A DNA stretch of 47,910 bases from Mansonella perstans (Eukaryota > Nematoda > Chromadorea > Rhabditida > Onchocercidae), in NCBI GenBank assembly GCA_037074765.1, contig JBAMDO010000301.1, positions 1-47,910 on the forward strand, given 5' to 3'. This document shows, one piece after another, positions 1 through 17,892 of this stretch (position 1 is its first letter; the number at the start of each line of letters is the position of its first letter). Under the pieces are notes generated by a model, which worked only from the letters and a program-made list of their open reading frames with translations, made no database searches and was not told the DNA's origin. The position numbers and the translations under genes were made by a program.

Positions 1-1253
1 ATTTAGACGATGGTAAATTTTTTTTCACTTTTAATCATTTTATTATTACTTAAATTTTTACTTATCCGTTTTTTTTTTTTTTTTCCTTGCTAATTTCATT
101 TATTTTGGTAAATAGAGTTGCATTGGATTCCATTGAAAATGAGGAAAAAACAGGCAAAACGGTATGAAATGAAATAAGTAAAAGATGACAACGTTTTAAA
201 AAAAATCCCTCTCTATGCGTGCTTCCTATATAAGATAAATTTGACAAGTTTAAGAAATTTGAAAATTTGTTGTTCCTTAAATCGACAATACTAATAATGA
301 TCATCAATCCGTTTCCTATTTTCGTTTCATTTCAACTCACTTGGGTATTGAGTATTTTCCTATCATACTTCCAGCATATACATATTTCTCAGAATTAACC
401 CTTAATCAGTAACCGGTTTCTTTTTATGCTTTTTTTCTTTTCTTATATTATTATGGATTTGATTTATTATACAAATTAATTATTCTGACATGAACGTAAA
501 AATTTTTGTCCAACAGGTAAAAATAACATTTAAAGGGTTTCTGATTAAAATTTCTTTCCCATCTAAAAGATTAAAAATATGATTGAAAAAAAAAAAAGAA
601 GTGATCAAAAAGAAAGGTAAAAAGACATTGTCAGAAGTTAAAAATTAAAAAATTGAAGGATTGAGAAAAAGATAAAATAAAGCGAAAAGAATAGAACATA
701 CAGTTTTGTTCAAAAACGGAAATAACTGTTTTCATGAATTGTTTCCGTGCACCTTTTTTAAAATATTTTCCGGCCAATTTTGTTTTTGTTTTTCTTTTAA
801 TAAGAAGTCCATTTCAGTTTTTTTATGTTGTAAAAATGATTGAAAACACAGTGGGATACATCTCTGTGATTTGGTCTAAAAGTGGTGAGTAAGTATTAGA
901 AGAGTAAGACGGGAAGAGTGGGAAAGACCTCAAGTAACCATTATATTGATCAAAAATAAATCTTTATCTTCTCCACTACTTCCTTCACCCTCTCTGTTTC
1001 CTTTACCTCCTCTCCTCTCCCTATTTCTCACTATCCTTTCATCTTTTCATCCTCTTCCTCCTATTCATCTCTTTCTCTCTTATCTTATCTTCTTTCCAAT
1101 TCTTCAGATTATTTTGAAGGTCATTTAATATTAGCATACCTGTGTGAAGTCAATTCAAAATTAGCTTTAACTTTGGCTATTATTGGTCTCTCTCTATACA
1201 TATATACATATACATGTCTATTTATATTTTCTTTTTTTGCATTTTTAACAAGC

Positions 1254-1284
<31 letters not shown>

Positions 1285-1376
1285 TATAGCCTTTTGACTT
1301 GAAGGAGAAGAAGGATCAAGTAGGTAAGCAAAAAATAAAAGAGAAATAAAGAAAAGAAAAGAAAGTGAAGAACCGT

Positions 1377-1380
<4 letters not shown>

Positions 1381-1410
<30 letters not shown>
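1381..1410. repeat. (CT)15 microsatellite
   Basis: Fifteen uninterrupted CT dinucleotides are visible directly. They continue into an imperfect TTTC stretch to about 1418. The open frames on both strands across this site are repeat translations (Ser-Leu or Arg-Glu) and are not genes. Confidence 0.95.
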
Positions 1411-1416
<6 letters not shown>

Positions 1417-1971
1417 CTGTCTTCTTTGTTAAACTCAACAATTGCACAATGATTTTGCTCATAAATTTTATTGTATTCAAAGCATTAAAAATTTTCAACA
1501 GTCTTATTACTTCCTTCCCATTTCTGTTCATTTGTCTCATTGATAGTATTCCCTGTTTTTTTTTTTTTGCTTTTATTTGTCTGTTAATTTAGCGTAAAAT
1601 TATCATAAATTAAAAAAAAAAAAAAAAAAAACGCTTTTAATACTTCATGATATTTTACCGCTTATCCAACAATCAAATTAACAACAAACATCATAGGTAA
1701 GTAAGGTGATGGATTATTAGGACGTGAAAATTATCGCTTCAGTGAATTGCATATGTCAAGTTCAGTAATAAACTGTGGATTTCATTTCTCACACATATCA
1801 CAAATGATTACGTTAAAAAAAATCACATATCACAGATGATGAATTTATCCTACACTCAATTTTTATAACGAAAATTTTTGACCAAAAGTAACAATGTAAA
1901 AGGTAACAGTAAAAAGAATTATTTGTCATTATTATGTTTATGCTTTTAATTGATAAAGATTTTATTTAATG

Positions 1972-2000
1972 AAAAAAAAAAAAAAAAAAAAAAAAAAAAA
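1972..2000. repeat. Poly-A run of 29 bases
   Basis: An uninterrupted run of A in non-coding DNA. It could be a retroposed poly-A tail remnant or simple homopolymer drift. No adjacent target-site duplication or reverse-transcribed gene was recognised. Confidence 0.9.
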
Positions 2001-2635
2001 CAGATATGGAAATGATAAGCTAGTAGGATGATAATGTAAAGAGGATTTGATAGAGATAGTTTATAGAATTTTTAATAGATATATCAGATAACGAAACACT
2101 CCAATATATCAAATAATAGTATAAAACAATTTTTTCACAAAAGAAAACGTTTAAAAGTGAAATCACAATTTTCGGCAGTAGTTTGTTGGATGTTTAGTTC
2201 AATTATTCCAAATAAAAGAAAACCTGTAATATCAAGTAATGAACCGGTTTCTGAAGATAATCAAGAATTAATCTGGTTTACAAGATTGTTGTTAAAAAGA
2301 ACTTCAATAAATATTCAATAAATTCAATAAATTTTACAAAAAATTGTCAAATAAAACGCAATGTATATATATATAAAATAAAAATGTATATGTATATATT
2401 TATATATATATGTCTTTCACAAAGAAATAATTTTGTTAATATTTTGAAACAATTTCAAAATAAAAACAGACAGTATTTTAGCCACTGCACAAATTCGTTG
2501 TACTTTTTAAAGAGGTTGAAACAATACGATAGATATGTGGAATTTGAACGAATAATTTTAAAAAAACTTCACATGATTTCAATAGAAATATTCTAATTGG
2601 GATGTTAAATTTTTCCCTTTACTTATTTTTTTTTT

Positions 2636-2682
2636 TTTCTTAGATTTTTTTAGATTTTTTAGATTTTTTCTTAGATTTTTTC
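2636..2682. repeat. Tandem TTTTTTAGA-like array flanked by a direct repeat
   Basis: Four or more copies of a T-run followed by TAGA or CTTAGA occur in a row. The block is flanked by two copies of TTTTCCCTTTACT, one just before (about 2612) and one just after (about 2679). This looks like slippage expansion in non-coding DNA. Confidence 0.7.
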
Positions 2683-3340
2683 CCTTTACTGGTTGGACCG
2701 GGAAAGTGGATCCAGTAATGAAGCCTGATAACTTTAGTCATTTTCAAAGTTAAAATCTCATTATTCATAAAAGCTATCTTTATTAATGATGAAAAGCTTA
2801 TTCTGCTGTCTTTTCGATGATTTCTTGCAGTCTTTACGAAGCAGGTTAAAAATGCGATGAGTCATACATATTGCATTCGCCGCTGTGATTCATTTTTACG
2901 GCCGCATATCGCATTTTGGAATCCGGGTTTTCTGATAGACGTTGAGTTTCGGTGTTGTTTTTTTTTGACTCAGTCTTAAGCCCTGCGAGGTTAAAGGTTG
3001 AGATAAGACAAAATTGAAATTTAGTCATCTAAATATCGTTGTGTATTCTAGCTACAAAGCTGATCTTTGACCTTCATGAAATTCAACCATTATTTACATC
3101 GTTATGGCTCATTTGTTCATTTTCCTTCTGAATGTTTGTTTTAATTAGAAAAATTATATGAAAAGTCAATTGAAGTAGAAGTTAGGTACCATTTGCATCC
3201 GTAACCCACTGCTAGTTACTTCATTTGGCGGGTATAGACGGGTACAGTTCATTTTTCAAATCAGGGTCGAACTGAAATTTCTTTAGTATTATTCAGTTGA
3301 TTGGAAGCTTTCTTTTAACATCTTCAGTTTTGTTTGTTTT

Positions 3341-3342
3341 AG
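3341..3342 (+). promoter_or_regulatory. Candidate spliced-leader acceptor for the PAK gene
   Basis: A TTTGTTTGTTTTAG stretch ends in AG about 30 bases before the ATG at 3374. This is the usual layout of a nematode trans-splice acceptor. A second possible AG (TCTTCAG) lies at 3326-3327. It could also be the 3' end of a 5' UTR intron. Confidence 0.45.
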
Positions 3343-3373
3343 TTTGGGCATATCGTGGAACACCCTCACGACT

Positions 3374-8988
<5,615 letters not shown>

Positions 8989-11647
8989 AATCATTTTAGT
9001 TGTACTGGAGGAATAATTTGGTACACGTGAACTGGAGCACTGCTTAATCATCTGGTAAGTTTAGCAGTATTTCAAGTTTGATTGTTTATTGAAAGATTGA
9101 AATTATTTGCATAATTTATTATATTTGTATATGTAAATGAAAGTTTGTCAAATAACTGTGAAACATAGAGCTTTCATTCAGTTTCTTTGTTGTCACTTCT
9201 TTCTCTCTCTCAGCTTCTCTTCTGTTATTGTTAGCATTCTAAAGATTTATGATGTACAACTTTCTGCGACTACATACCCCAATAAAATGCTAGAATGGAG
9301 TTACTTGGTTACCATTCATTCCTGCACTAAAATTGTGTTGTGAATTTTGATGCTTATTTTTAGGCGTGATGACAGAGGTGTGGTTTTTTTGCAAAAAAAT
9401 TTGTGTATTTTCATTGCTTTTTATAACCAAAAATACTCTTCTGGGATCATAGATATTGGCTTAGGACGGTTAGAACGCGATAATCATAATCAGGGTGTCG
9501 CTCAATCTGTGATAGGTACGATTGCTAATTTCAAATTTTTACTATTCTCAAATCCAATACTATGTTTTTTATTTTTTTGTTTTTTGCAGTATTTGTAATG
9601 CTATTATTTTGAAGAGCTACTTATTGGTTGGTCAATTGGTTGAAGTTGTAGGACCTTCCAGTTTTGCCATGAATTATGAGTATTTGTTTCTATATGTGAG
9701 GAATTTGGATATTAATAATGGTAGGGAGTCGTCAAAACTATAAAATGATGTGGCATTATTCAAGTTAACCAGTAGTTAATTTTTGATGCTATACTAAAGA
9801 ACACCATCTCGTGTTGTGCATAAGCGCATGATGTGGTTATCTGGGTGCGAGACCCATCCAAATCTTTTTTTTTTCATGCGTTGTGAATATCTTTTTTTCA
9901 GTGTTCAAAAAACAAAAGCATTGTTATGAATGTACCAATAATTTGATGCAATTACCATATTGCTACGGTTATTGATTTGTGTTATTCGGGTATCTTTGCA
10001 CATATCACAACAATCGTTATCACCATTTCCATGGCTTGATTTGTGTCCATAAATTTGATAATATAATCGACCTATTTACGGGAAAAAAAATTTTCTTCAC
10101 TTTGCTATCAATTGTCTCATCTAAAAAGTTCTGAAAGAAAAAGCAGAATTTGCTATCATGATTGATGGAAAGGGAAAGAGGAAGTAGCTAATATAAATTC
10201 GAGAACAGTTTTATATCCTGTTATATTTTATTTTACTTTTTCTTTTAAATTTGTTATCTTAATTTCAAATTTGTTGGAAACTTCTTTTCCAAGTCAGTTT
10301 TCCATTGATTAATCACTATTTTCTTTTTTGTTGTTTAAAAAGCTGATTGCTTGCATTTCCCTCCCGGTTCCATTGAACATTTGCCAGTTTTGTATTTCTG
10401 CAAATTTTATCGTATATCTTTCTCATGAACTCTCTATGTAATTTCTTTCAAATCAGTGATACATCATGTTAAGATTTAAATTAAACAGGAATTCTAGAAT
10501 CTTTAATCTTGGATTAACTATATGCAAAATATATATGGTTTCAAAGTTACGCCTGAGGCTTACCATGGAATCTTGAGCTATAATGGTCGTATGAAATGAT
10601 TATATTGTCCATCAGCGCCTTCTCTGTCTTTGTTTGCATTATTATATAGTGCTTCCTTTTTTTGTTTTGTTACTTAGAAATTAAATGTTTTTTTATTTCA
10701 TATGTTTTTCCATATATGTTCGTAATTTATTATGCTCAAACTTCAATTCTCGGTGCTTATAATACGTCACTCCCGACTGCTTTCTCGACATGTAAATCTT
10801 CCTTAAATGTGTTTTTTTCTTTTTTTTGCCAGGAATATAAATTAAAAGCGATGGTGCGCATAAATCAACCCTAAATGGAGATGACTAACGGCGAATAAGA
10901 GAAGGTGCAGATTAGTTAAGCCTAGTGCAATGGACAGTGGACAATTTCAATGATCTTGGGGACAGATTACAATCGGCAGTTGAACGAAACATTGCCAAAT
11001 GAGCCTCTTGCCTTAATTTTTGCATAAAATCATTCTTTATGTTACTAACTATCAAACTGGTGGTTTTGTCTAATAAAATTGTGATCAGCCGATCGATGTT
11101 ACCTTCATTAAACTTCTTTCATTCACATACTTCATTATATTGCACCATTTCTATGGATCAGTGGTGTATTCATTTTGATGATACGTGACATGATTCTACG
11201 ACGTTTCTTAGAAGTTCGTAGAAATTGTGGTTGTAAAATTCGCAGTAGTCTTCTCCAATAGTGAGAACAGCATGGCAATAATGCAGGAAGTAGTTTGGTT
11301 AGAGCGATTGAGAAACTTCAGGTGTTCAGCTATTCCTAATTTTTTATCTCATACCGTTACTAATAATCGGCATGTGCAAATCGGGAGGGTATATGCTTCT
11401 GTATTTATCTGAAGACTATCTTGCTGCGTTAGGGCAAGAGTTTGTGATGGGAAAAGATCATGATATTTTTATAATTAAAAGAGAAGGTCAGAGCATTCGA
11501 GAGTTTGAAATTGGTAATTTTTACCAATATACTCTTCGATGAGTGCTATCATTTTTGAAATCAATATAAAGTGATATGAGAAGCAAAATTATTTATCTCT
11601 AACAATAAAAAATTGGTACGGTTCCAACTAATTAATTACATTTCGGT
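8989..11647. other. Convergent spacer between PAK and V-ATPase genes
   Basis: This holds the PAK 3' UTR. A canonical AATAAA sits at 9281-9286, about 290 bases after the stop, and another at 11072-11077. Short coding-like pieces bounded by plausible splice signals occur around 9452-9514 and 10832-10874 on the + strand. They do not join into a recognisable protein and may be alternative 3' exons or chance. I see no tRNA or other RNA gene here. Confidence 0.5.
9281..9286 (+). terminator. max-2: AATAAA polyadenylation signal, PAK gene
   Basis: This is the first canonical AATAAA after the PAK stop codon at 8986-8988, and the distance suits a nematode 3' UTR. The actual cleavage site cannot be seen. 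Confidence 0.5.
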
Positions 11648-14600
11648 TTACTTTTCACCAACGTTTGCTTTCAGTAGCACATCCTTGAAATAGAAAGGCA
11701 CAAAGGGATAACCAATTCCGAGGTAAAATTTGGATTGGAACTCAACCCTGCAAGGAAATTTTTCTTTTTGTTTCTTTTTCAATATTTTAATGGAATTGGG
11801 AGTTATTTTGGGAATTAAAATTTTCTGAATTATAATCAATTGTGCTAACTGATGTGATTGTCCAGCAACTATTAATGAAGTACTTCAATTTTTTAAAATA
11901 AAAAAAAAACTGACCAGTGTAGACGAAGTGTGTGTAGAAAAGCGGAAAGTCCTTCCATGAGTACCAAAACTGAAATGGTTGCAGTACCGAATGCAAGAAA
12001 TAATAAATAAGTAGCGATATAACCAGCAGTGCCAGAAATGCGAAAAGCTGGTGCAAGTAGCATTTCCCATAATACTTCCGATAATTCTATAAATATTTCA
12101 CATAAAAGATTCTGAATTGGAAATGTAGATTTAACATTTTATTTCAATTTAACTAAAACGAGTAAATTCTATAGTAAAGCTCGAAAGCAAATAATTGTTG
12201 GAACACATTCTGCTTATTCAATACCTAATGTTAATGGAATACCATGCTAACAAGAATGAAATTACTGGAAAAAATAGAAATTTCTGGAAATAACTAATCT
12301 TCATCTAAAAATGTGAAGTTTTACGATAGAAGGAAAAAAAAAAAACAAAATATTAAAAGACGGAAAATAATTAAAGTAAATATACGGGCATGTGCCAATG
12401 ATAGAGCCCATAATCGAAGGTATGATGCTGTATGAGATATGCATCCAAGGACATACTCAATTGTATGGATAGCTTGATGAATCATAACATCCCCAAAAGA
12501 CTGAAAATAAAATTTTGAGACAGTAAAATTATAGCTGCTTTTTTTTCCATATTTAAATATGCTTTGTGAATTAAAAAATGAATGAAAATTTAAAAACTTC
12601 ATACCTCTTCCTCGCATTCATTATCGGATGCAGTTTCTTCCCAATCTTTCTTGTTTAAACCACTTCCATTTGCGTTTAGAATTATCTCAGCTTTTTCACC
12701 TTCTTGATTCATCCATACTACCTGATGAAGGACAAATTTGCTGTGAAAATTCGAAATTATTGGGAAAAAGATAACTTTCAAGATATCAAAGATAAAAAGT
12801 ATAATTCTTGAAATAAAATTATTCAGGAAAAGTATTTTGACCCTGTGCTTACAATTAAATGAATCTGAATAACAATTATTAATTAGGAATGATTTAAAAG
12901 AAGTTTTCTAGAAAATACCATTTTTTCAGAATGGGATAGTGAAGCTAAAACTTTCTATGTTTCATTATTTGAACTTTAAAAAGATCTATTTTTAGGACAT
13001 CATTAGTTTTTTTTTTTAAACTTACGGTATTATCATGAACGACATTTCGCTTCTTGTGATATAACAAGAAATGAATCGGTTTGCCAAATAACATAATTGG
13101 CACACAAATTACAGCTATTATAACCAAAACTGCTTCAAAGGTTGACTGAAATTTCGTTTATTTTCAAAAAAAAAAATTCTGAAAATCTAAAGAAAAGTTT
13201 AAAATTTTCTTTATTATATATTTCATCAAAAAGTTACTTGCCTGTCCAGGATACCATTGACTAAGATGACAGTCTGACCATTTCTCATATGTAACACGAT
13301 TAGCATTCACAGCAATTATATTCGTCTCATTGAGAAAGCCAAGTCGGCGATCTTTAAACATGAACATACTGATCAGACCAATCTAAAATCCTTGATATAA
13401 CTTTCACTGTGTAAATTTAATTTTCATAAAATTCAGTTCTAAAAATAAAAGTTACCAACAATGAAGGAGCGCAATTTGACCCTGGATAAAGCAGTCCAAA
13501 GATATATTCCTCTTTAACCCAGAAGAATAACCATTTGACAATGATTTGAGCACATAAATACATAAATATACAGAGCATGAACAAAATCTGTGGGATAAAT
13601 ACTGTATATATTTCAATTTTTGATTTGAAATATCTGAAATTTGTCAGATGTATCAAGTTTGGATAAGATCGATGATGCCTTGTAAAAATAAAGATCAGTT
13701 GAATTGAAATGTCTTAATGAGAATTTAAACAACAAATGAATGAATTTAAACTGTTAGTAAATGATCAAACAATTTTGATGATATTGTTGGAGTAATCAAT
13801 CATCATTTGCAAGATATGACCATTATTAGTAATACTGCTAAATAAAATTGAAATAAAAATTCTGTTGGTTACATACATGTAATTTAATAGTGATAAGAAT
13901 ACTCCAAATGTCATTTGGGCAACTCCGAGTATAACGGATAATTTCATTTTTAATGAATTTGAAAAGTTTAAACGATTTTCTGCCAGATTCCAAACAGGAT
14001 CTACACCAAACCAATACGGTCCGCTGTCGTGCATGTAAGATGTTGATGGTGGCAGATTGATCGTCATTTCTTTATGCGAAGGACCTGATTGACTATCCCA
14101 AGATTCAATTGCCGCATTACTACAAAAAATGCTCTGAAGAAGTTTCATGAGATGGATTCATTGGCATCAAAATTTTCTAAAATCTTTTTAGAAGATATTC
14201 AAGAAATCACCGATTATGATTATGTTTCAGTCTTAAGACATCAATCGAAACTTGCAGTTTTATATGACAAAAATAAGCAAAAACATTTCTTTAAATTTCA
14301 TTGTGAAATTTAAAATTTCAGCAATTTTAATTCATTTACATTAGACTAACGATGAAAACATACGTGAATGGATTACGCCACTTTGAACCAAATAGATTAA
14401 GTGATTTAGCGAAAAAATCATTGTAAAGGAAACCTGCATGAATGGAAAAAATGCCCATAAGTAAAATAATGTAACGACCCCCGAAGAACAAGTTAAAAAT
14501 CTGCAAATTTTAATTAAATATAAATATTTTGGAATTGCAGTTTTTTTAGAACAATCATGAACTGATCATGATTTGAAAAGTAAGTTCATTCATTTACTTG

Positions 14601-17600
14601 TAACATTTTTTTTTACCATATTGTATTACCTCATCCTTAATTTTGCGTAGCGCAATATTCTTCTCCCGGACTACCATCCAAAGGCCAGCAAGGAACATTA
14701 TAATACCATGTCCAAGGTCACCAAACATGCAGGAAAAGACAAATGGAAATGTTATGATGGTATAAGGAGCTAAAAATGAAGTTCATTAAAATTTAGCAAA
14801 AATTTTTCAAAAATTTCCATCAGAATATTGGATCATACCGGGGTTGATTTCCAAATAAGACGCAGTACCATAAGAATCAACGATCGTCTGGAAAACTCTC
14901 GTAAATTTGTTAACTCGATTGTATGTTGGTGGCTCTTCGGTTGTCTCCAGAAGATTCAGAGCAGGTCTCACACTGCTACCACTTTTCCTCTGCAATAATA
15001 GCTTAGTATTTTGAATTGCTTTCATTTCCATAATTGTTACTTTTTCTAAAATTTCCAGCTAGATATAGATGATGTGGAAATTTCACAATGCCTGAAATCT
15101 CTTACCACTCCTTCTTCAAGAGCCAAACGAACATTTTCCAAGTCAACATATGGTACCCAACATTCAGCAATGAAAAATTTACCGATAGCGTCAAATGTAA
15201 AAAGATTCAATGTGTAGTAAACTGATTTTTGCATGCGAACCTGAAATTGACATGAATTAAATGGTTTGAATATTAAGATTGTTTAATATCAAAGCAATCA
15301 CTATTCCTTAACTCAAGTTTAAGAAATTTTATGGAACCTCTTTTTGCCATTGTCTAACAGAATTAGAAGCAGCCTGAAGCACTTTATAGCGATGTTCTTG
15401 AGTTTGGCCCAAAACAGTATGCAAATCCGATATGCGAGCTTTTACATCACGCGCTGCTGCTTGACGATCCTTTAAACACCAGGAAAAAATTTTACATGAA
15501 ATTTTCGGGTTTCAATATTTCATGTATTAAATTTCATACGCAAACCAATCAGACCTTACTGTTCGTTGGACAATTGTTATAGAGTTTTGCCTTGAATCCT
15601 TCGCAAACTTTCTCGATAATAATTCGTAAACGATCACCTTTATAGAAAACCAAAAATACTGACTTAGAGCACATTTCGCCCTATAATTTTAAGTTTTTAC
15701 TAATGGTTGAGAAATTTAATTTTGAACGATAAAATTTAAAAAAATGAAATTAGATGGAATAAAAATAAAATATAATTAAAAAAAATGAAAACATAAAGGA
15801 AATTAAAAGAAAGGGACTAATTTACTATTCAAGATTTTATTTTTAATAAGTCTAATTAGAAATTAAAAAATGGAAGTGGTAAACTTGATCATTGAAGTTA
15901 CAATATTTATTTTAGAAACATGCAGTAGCTGGATTCTCCAGTTCCTCCTCAATATCAGTGGTACGTACAAATGCCGTTTTACGACTAGCTCGCCACAGAA
16001 CTTTTTCGAATGGATTAACACGATCACGATTAATAATACCTACTAAAAATCTAAAATTGAAATTGGTAAAAATCACAAATCAGTATTATTCATTTGTTTA
16101 GGTAAATTTATCTTGAATTTAGACTTTAGTGAACTAACTCTGACATTTAAAGACATCACTTTTATTAAACAACAACTTTCATTTTTTTTCAAATCTCTAC
16201 TCACATAAGAATATATAGCAATAAAGAGATGCAAAATTAAATATTTAATTTTCTTTTTTTTAACTTTTATTTCAAAAATTTCTGTTATCTCTAATTTAAA
16301 TTGTGCAGTATAACAGAATAATTACCCTATAGGCTCTTTTCTACTTTTGAGTACAAACGCCGAATCTTCTTGCATCGCCTCAATTTCATGCATTGCAATA
16401 TCACCAATGCCCTATAAGCGTGAAAAAATTATTTTAATCAATTCAAAAATTAATCAGTTCAATTATTACGCCAATTTAATAAGTGTCTACATTTAGTGAG
16501 CTATCCTACAAATCAAAGATTTTAACTTCCTAGAATTTAATAGATTTTCTGGCCAATAAACCACTTATATTACCATAAATTAATTTTGTAATTTTGTTTA
16601 AAATAACAAATGAATAGAATGAAATTGCTGAAAAAGTATTATGATATTATTTGAATGTATAACAGAACAGAGCGATAAAATTAACTTCTTCGAAAAAATG
16701 GTCGGTTTTTTGCAGAATTGCTTCCCATTCCTTCAGTTCGATATAATTCCATTTCAAAATTATATTATTTTCGTTCATACTGATTACGTCACGCTCCAAA
16801 TCAATCAATGTAGCCTGTAAAATACAATCTGAAATATATCCTTTTCTTTCTTCGATTGGATAATTTCATTACCACTGGGAGAGATGTTTATGGATCTCCC
16901 AAATGTTGACGATGCTTCAGAGATTGCGAATGGTTTGCTTTTTGTACTTCTTTTACTCCAATCACGCAAAATTCAAGAAAATTCCAGAGATTCATATTAT
17001 TGACAATAGTTGAAGATTCTAATTCGAAACTTCTCTTTTGGAAATATCAATATATAAAAACTAAAAATATTATCAGTCAAAATTTAGCTAACCTCGAGTT
17101 GATTAAGTTGATGTGGTGCCAATATTTCATATGTTTCATCGTTTCCAACATCATCATTAACTTGAATTTCATCTTTACGTATTTGAGCATCAAGAAATCC
17201 TAAAGAAGTATCCGTATTATCATCGTGAACTAGAAACTTCATTCATTATTGCAAATCATAAAACAATATACATTTAAGCAATATGAAAGATAGCATGAAA
17301 TATGTTCCATAATAACTCACTCAGTTTTCGTTCCAGTTCCTCAAATCGTTGAATGTCGCGAAGATACATTCGTTGAAATGGGTTGACATTAGCATTCAGC
17401 TAAAATGCATCCCATAAGTTTTCCCTGACAATTTATTAGATTTATTTGATTGTTTTATTCTTGCTGTCTTTCAACTATTAAAAAAACGCATTTTTTTCTT
17501 ATATTTCTACAATTTATTGTAATTAATGTGTTAGTATGATCAAGTTAAATTCATTATCTCACACTTTCATCTATTTAAATTATGCCAAAATTGAAATAGA

Positions 17601-17853
17601 AACATAATTTAGACAAACAAAGTTTAACTAAATTACACAAAACTTGCAGTGGTCAATAAATTGAATTCATTAAGTGAATGCTTTAACTGTGAAAAATACA
17701 AATTTGACAAAATAATTTCAAAAAAACGATGAATACATCCTTAAATTGAACATAAGGATGTTTGCCAAGTTCAGCAACACATGAAAATGCGGCATCTTTT
17801 TGCACAATCATTTGGCAGAATCGCATTTGTTCTGAACGGTATAATGATCCCAT
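11648..17853 (-). CDS. V-type proton ATPase subunit a (VHA-5/VHA-6-like)
   Basis: Large membrane subunit of the V0 sector; it forms the proton half-channels beside the c-ring and sets which membrane the pump works on. Exons 5' to 3': 17853-17737, 17399-17321, 17199-17093, 16814-16686, 16411-16326, 16050-15924, 15680-15555, 15469-15338, 15240-15106, 14989-14839, 14769-14630, 14500-14364, 14119-13877, 13633-13456, 13382-13242, 13145-13026, 12721-12605, 12500-12386, 12086-11915, 11747-11648; 883 residues, normal for the family. The N-terminus is the family's [10 protein letters not shown]. The cytosolic half holds the NPATGE and PPTYN motifs; the membrane half holds [24 protein letters not shown] and [20 protein letters not shown], including the proton-path Arg784. 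The C-terminus ([10 protein letters not shown]) is intact. The linker before exon 18 is acidic. Introns after exons 6 and 15 need GC donors. Similarity looked closer to VHA-5/VHA-6 than to UNC-32, but that is from memory, so no symbol is given. Confidence 0.94.
13146..13241 (-). other. GC-AG intron in V-ATPase subunit a
   Basis: The donor reads CAG then GCAAGT, the ideal GC-donor consensus, and the acceptor is ATTTCAG. The junction joins WYPGQ to STFEA in phase 0, as in the family. Using the GT four bases further on breaks the frame. Confidence 0.85.
15681..15923 (-). other. Second GC-AG intron in V-ATPase subunit a, weak donor context
   Basis: The exon ends GCTACT and the intron begins GCATGT; the acceptor is ATTATAG. 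This joins ENPAT to GEMCSKS, which fits the conserved NPATGE region. A GT donor upstream (GTACGT after AF) would delete 15 conserved residues, and the GT two bases downstream gives a frameshift and stop. The donor lacks the usual AG before the GC, so this call is less firm than for the other two GC introns. Confidence 0.6.
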
Positions 17854-17890
17854 CGTTGAGCGAAATTTACTTTCCGATCTTTTTTTGGTT

Positions 17891-17892
17891 CT
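17891..17892 (-). promoter_or_regulatory. Candidate spliced-leader acceptor, V-ATPase subunit a
   Basis: On the - strand TTTCTTGCAG ends 38 bases before the ATG at 17853. It is a good match to a nematode acceptor and no coding exon lies upstream, so trans-splicing or a 5' UTR intron is likely. Confidence 0.5.

Larger units (their letters stand above)
1..3373. other. Upstream spacer, no gene supported
   Basis: This stretch is AT-rich and full of poly-A and poly-T runs. It contains a CT microsatellite, a TA run, a 29-base A run at 1972-2000, and a TTTTTTAGA-like tandem array near 2640-2680. The short open frames here are low-complexity (for example the pyrimidine-rich one at 946-1128) and show no family signature. 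The part from about 2840 to 3300 is less AT-rich and may hold promoter or 5' UTR sequence of the kinase gene that follows, but no specific element can be named. Confidence 0.6.

Noticed and set aside
946..1128. 60-codon frame rich in Leu, Pro and Ser
   Set aside because: It is the translation of a pyrimidine-rich low-complexity tract.
1316..1592. Frames on both strands across the CT repeat
   Set aside because: They are made by the dinucleotide repeat (Arg-Glu or Ser-Leu runs).
9820..9870. tRNA-like stretch with GGGTGCGAGACCC
   Set aside because: The arm resembles a T-stem only loosely, and no matching acceptor, D or anticodon stems can be drawn.
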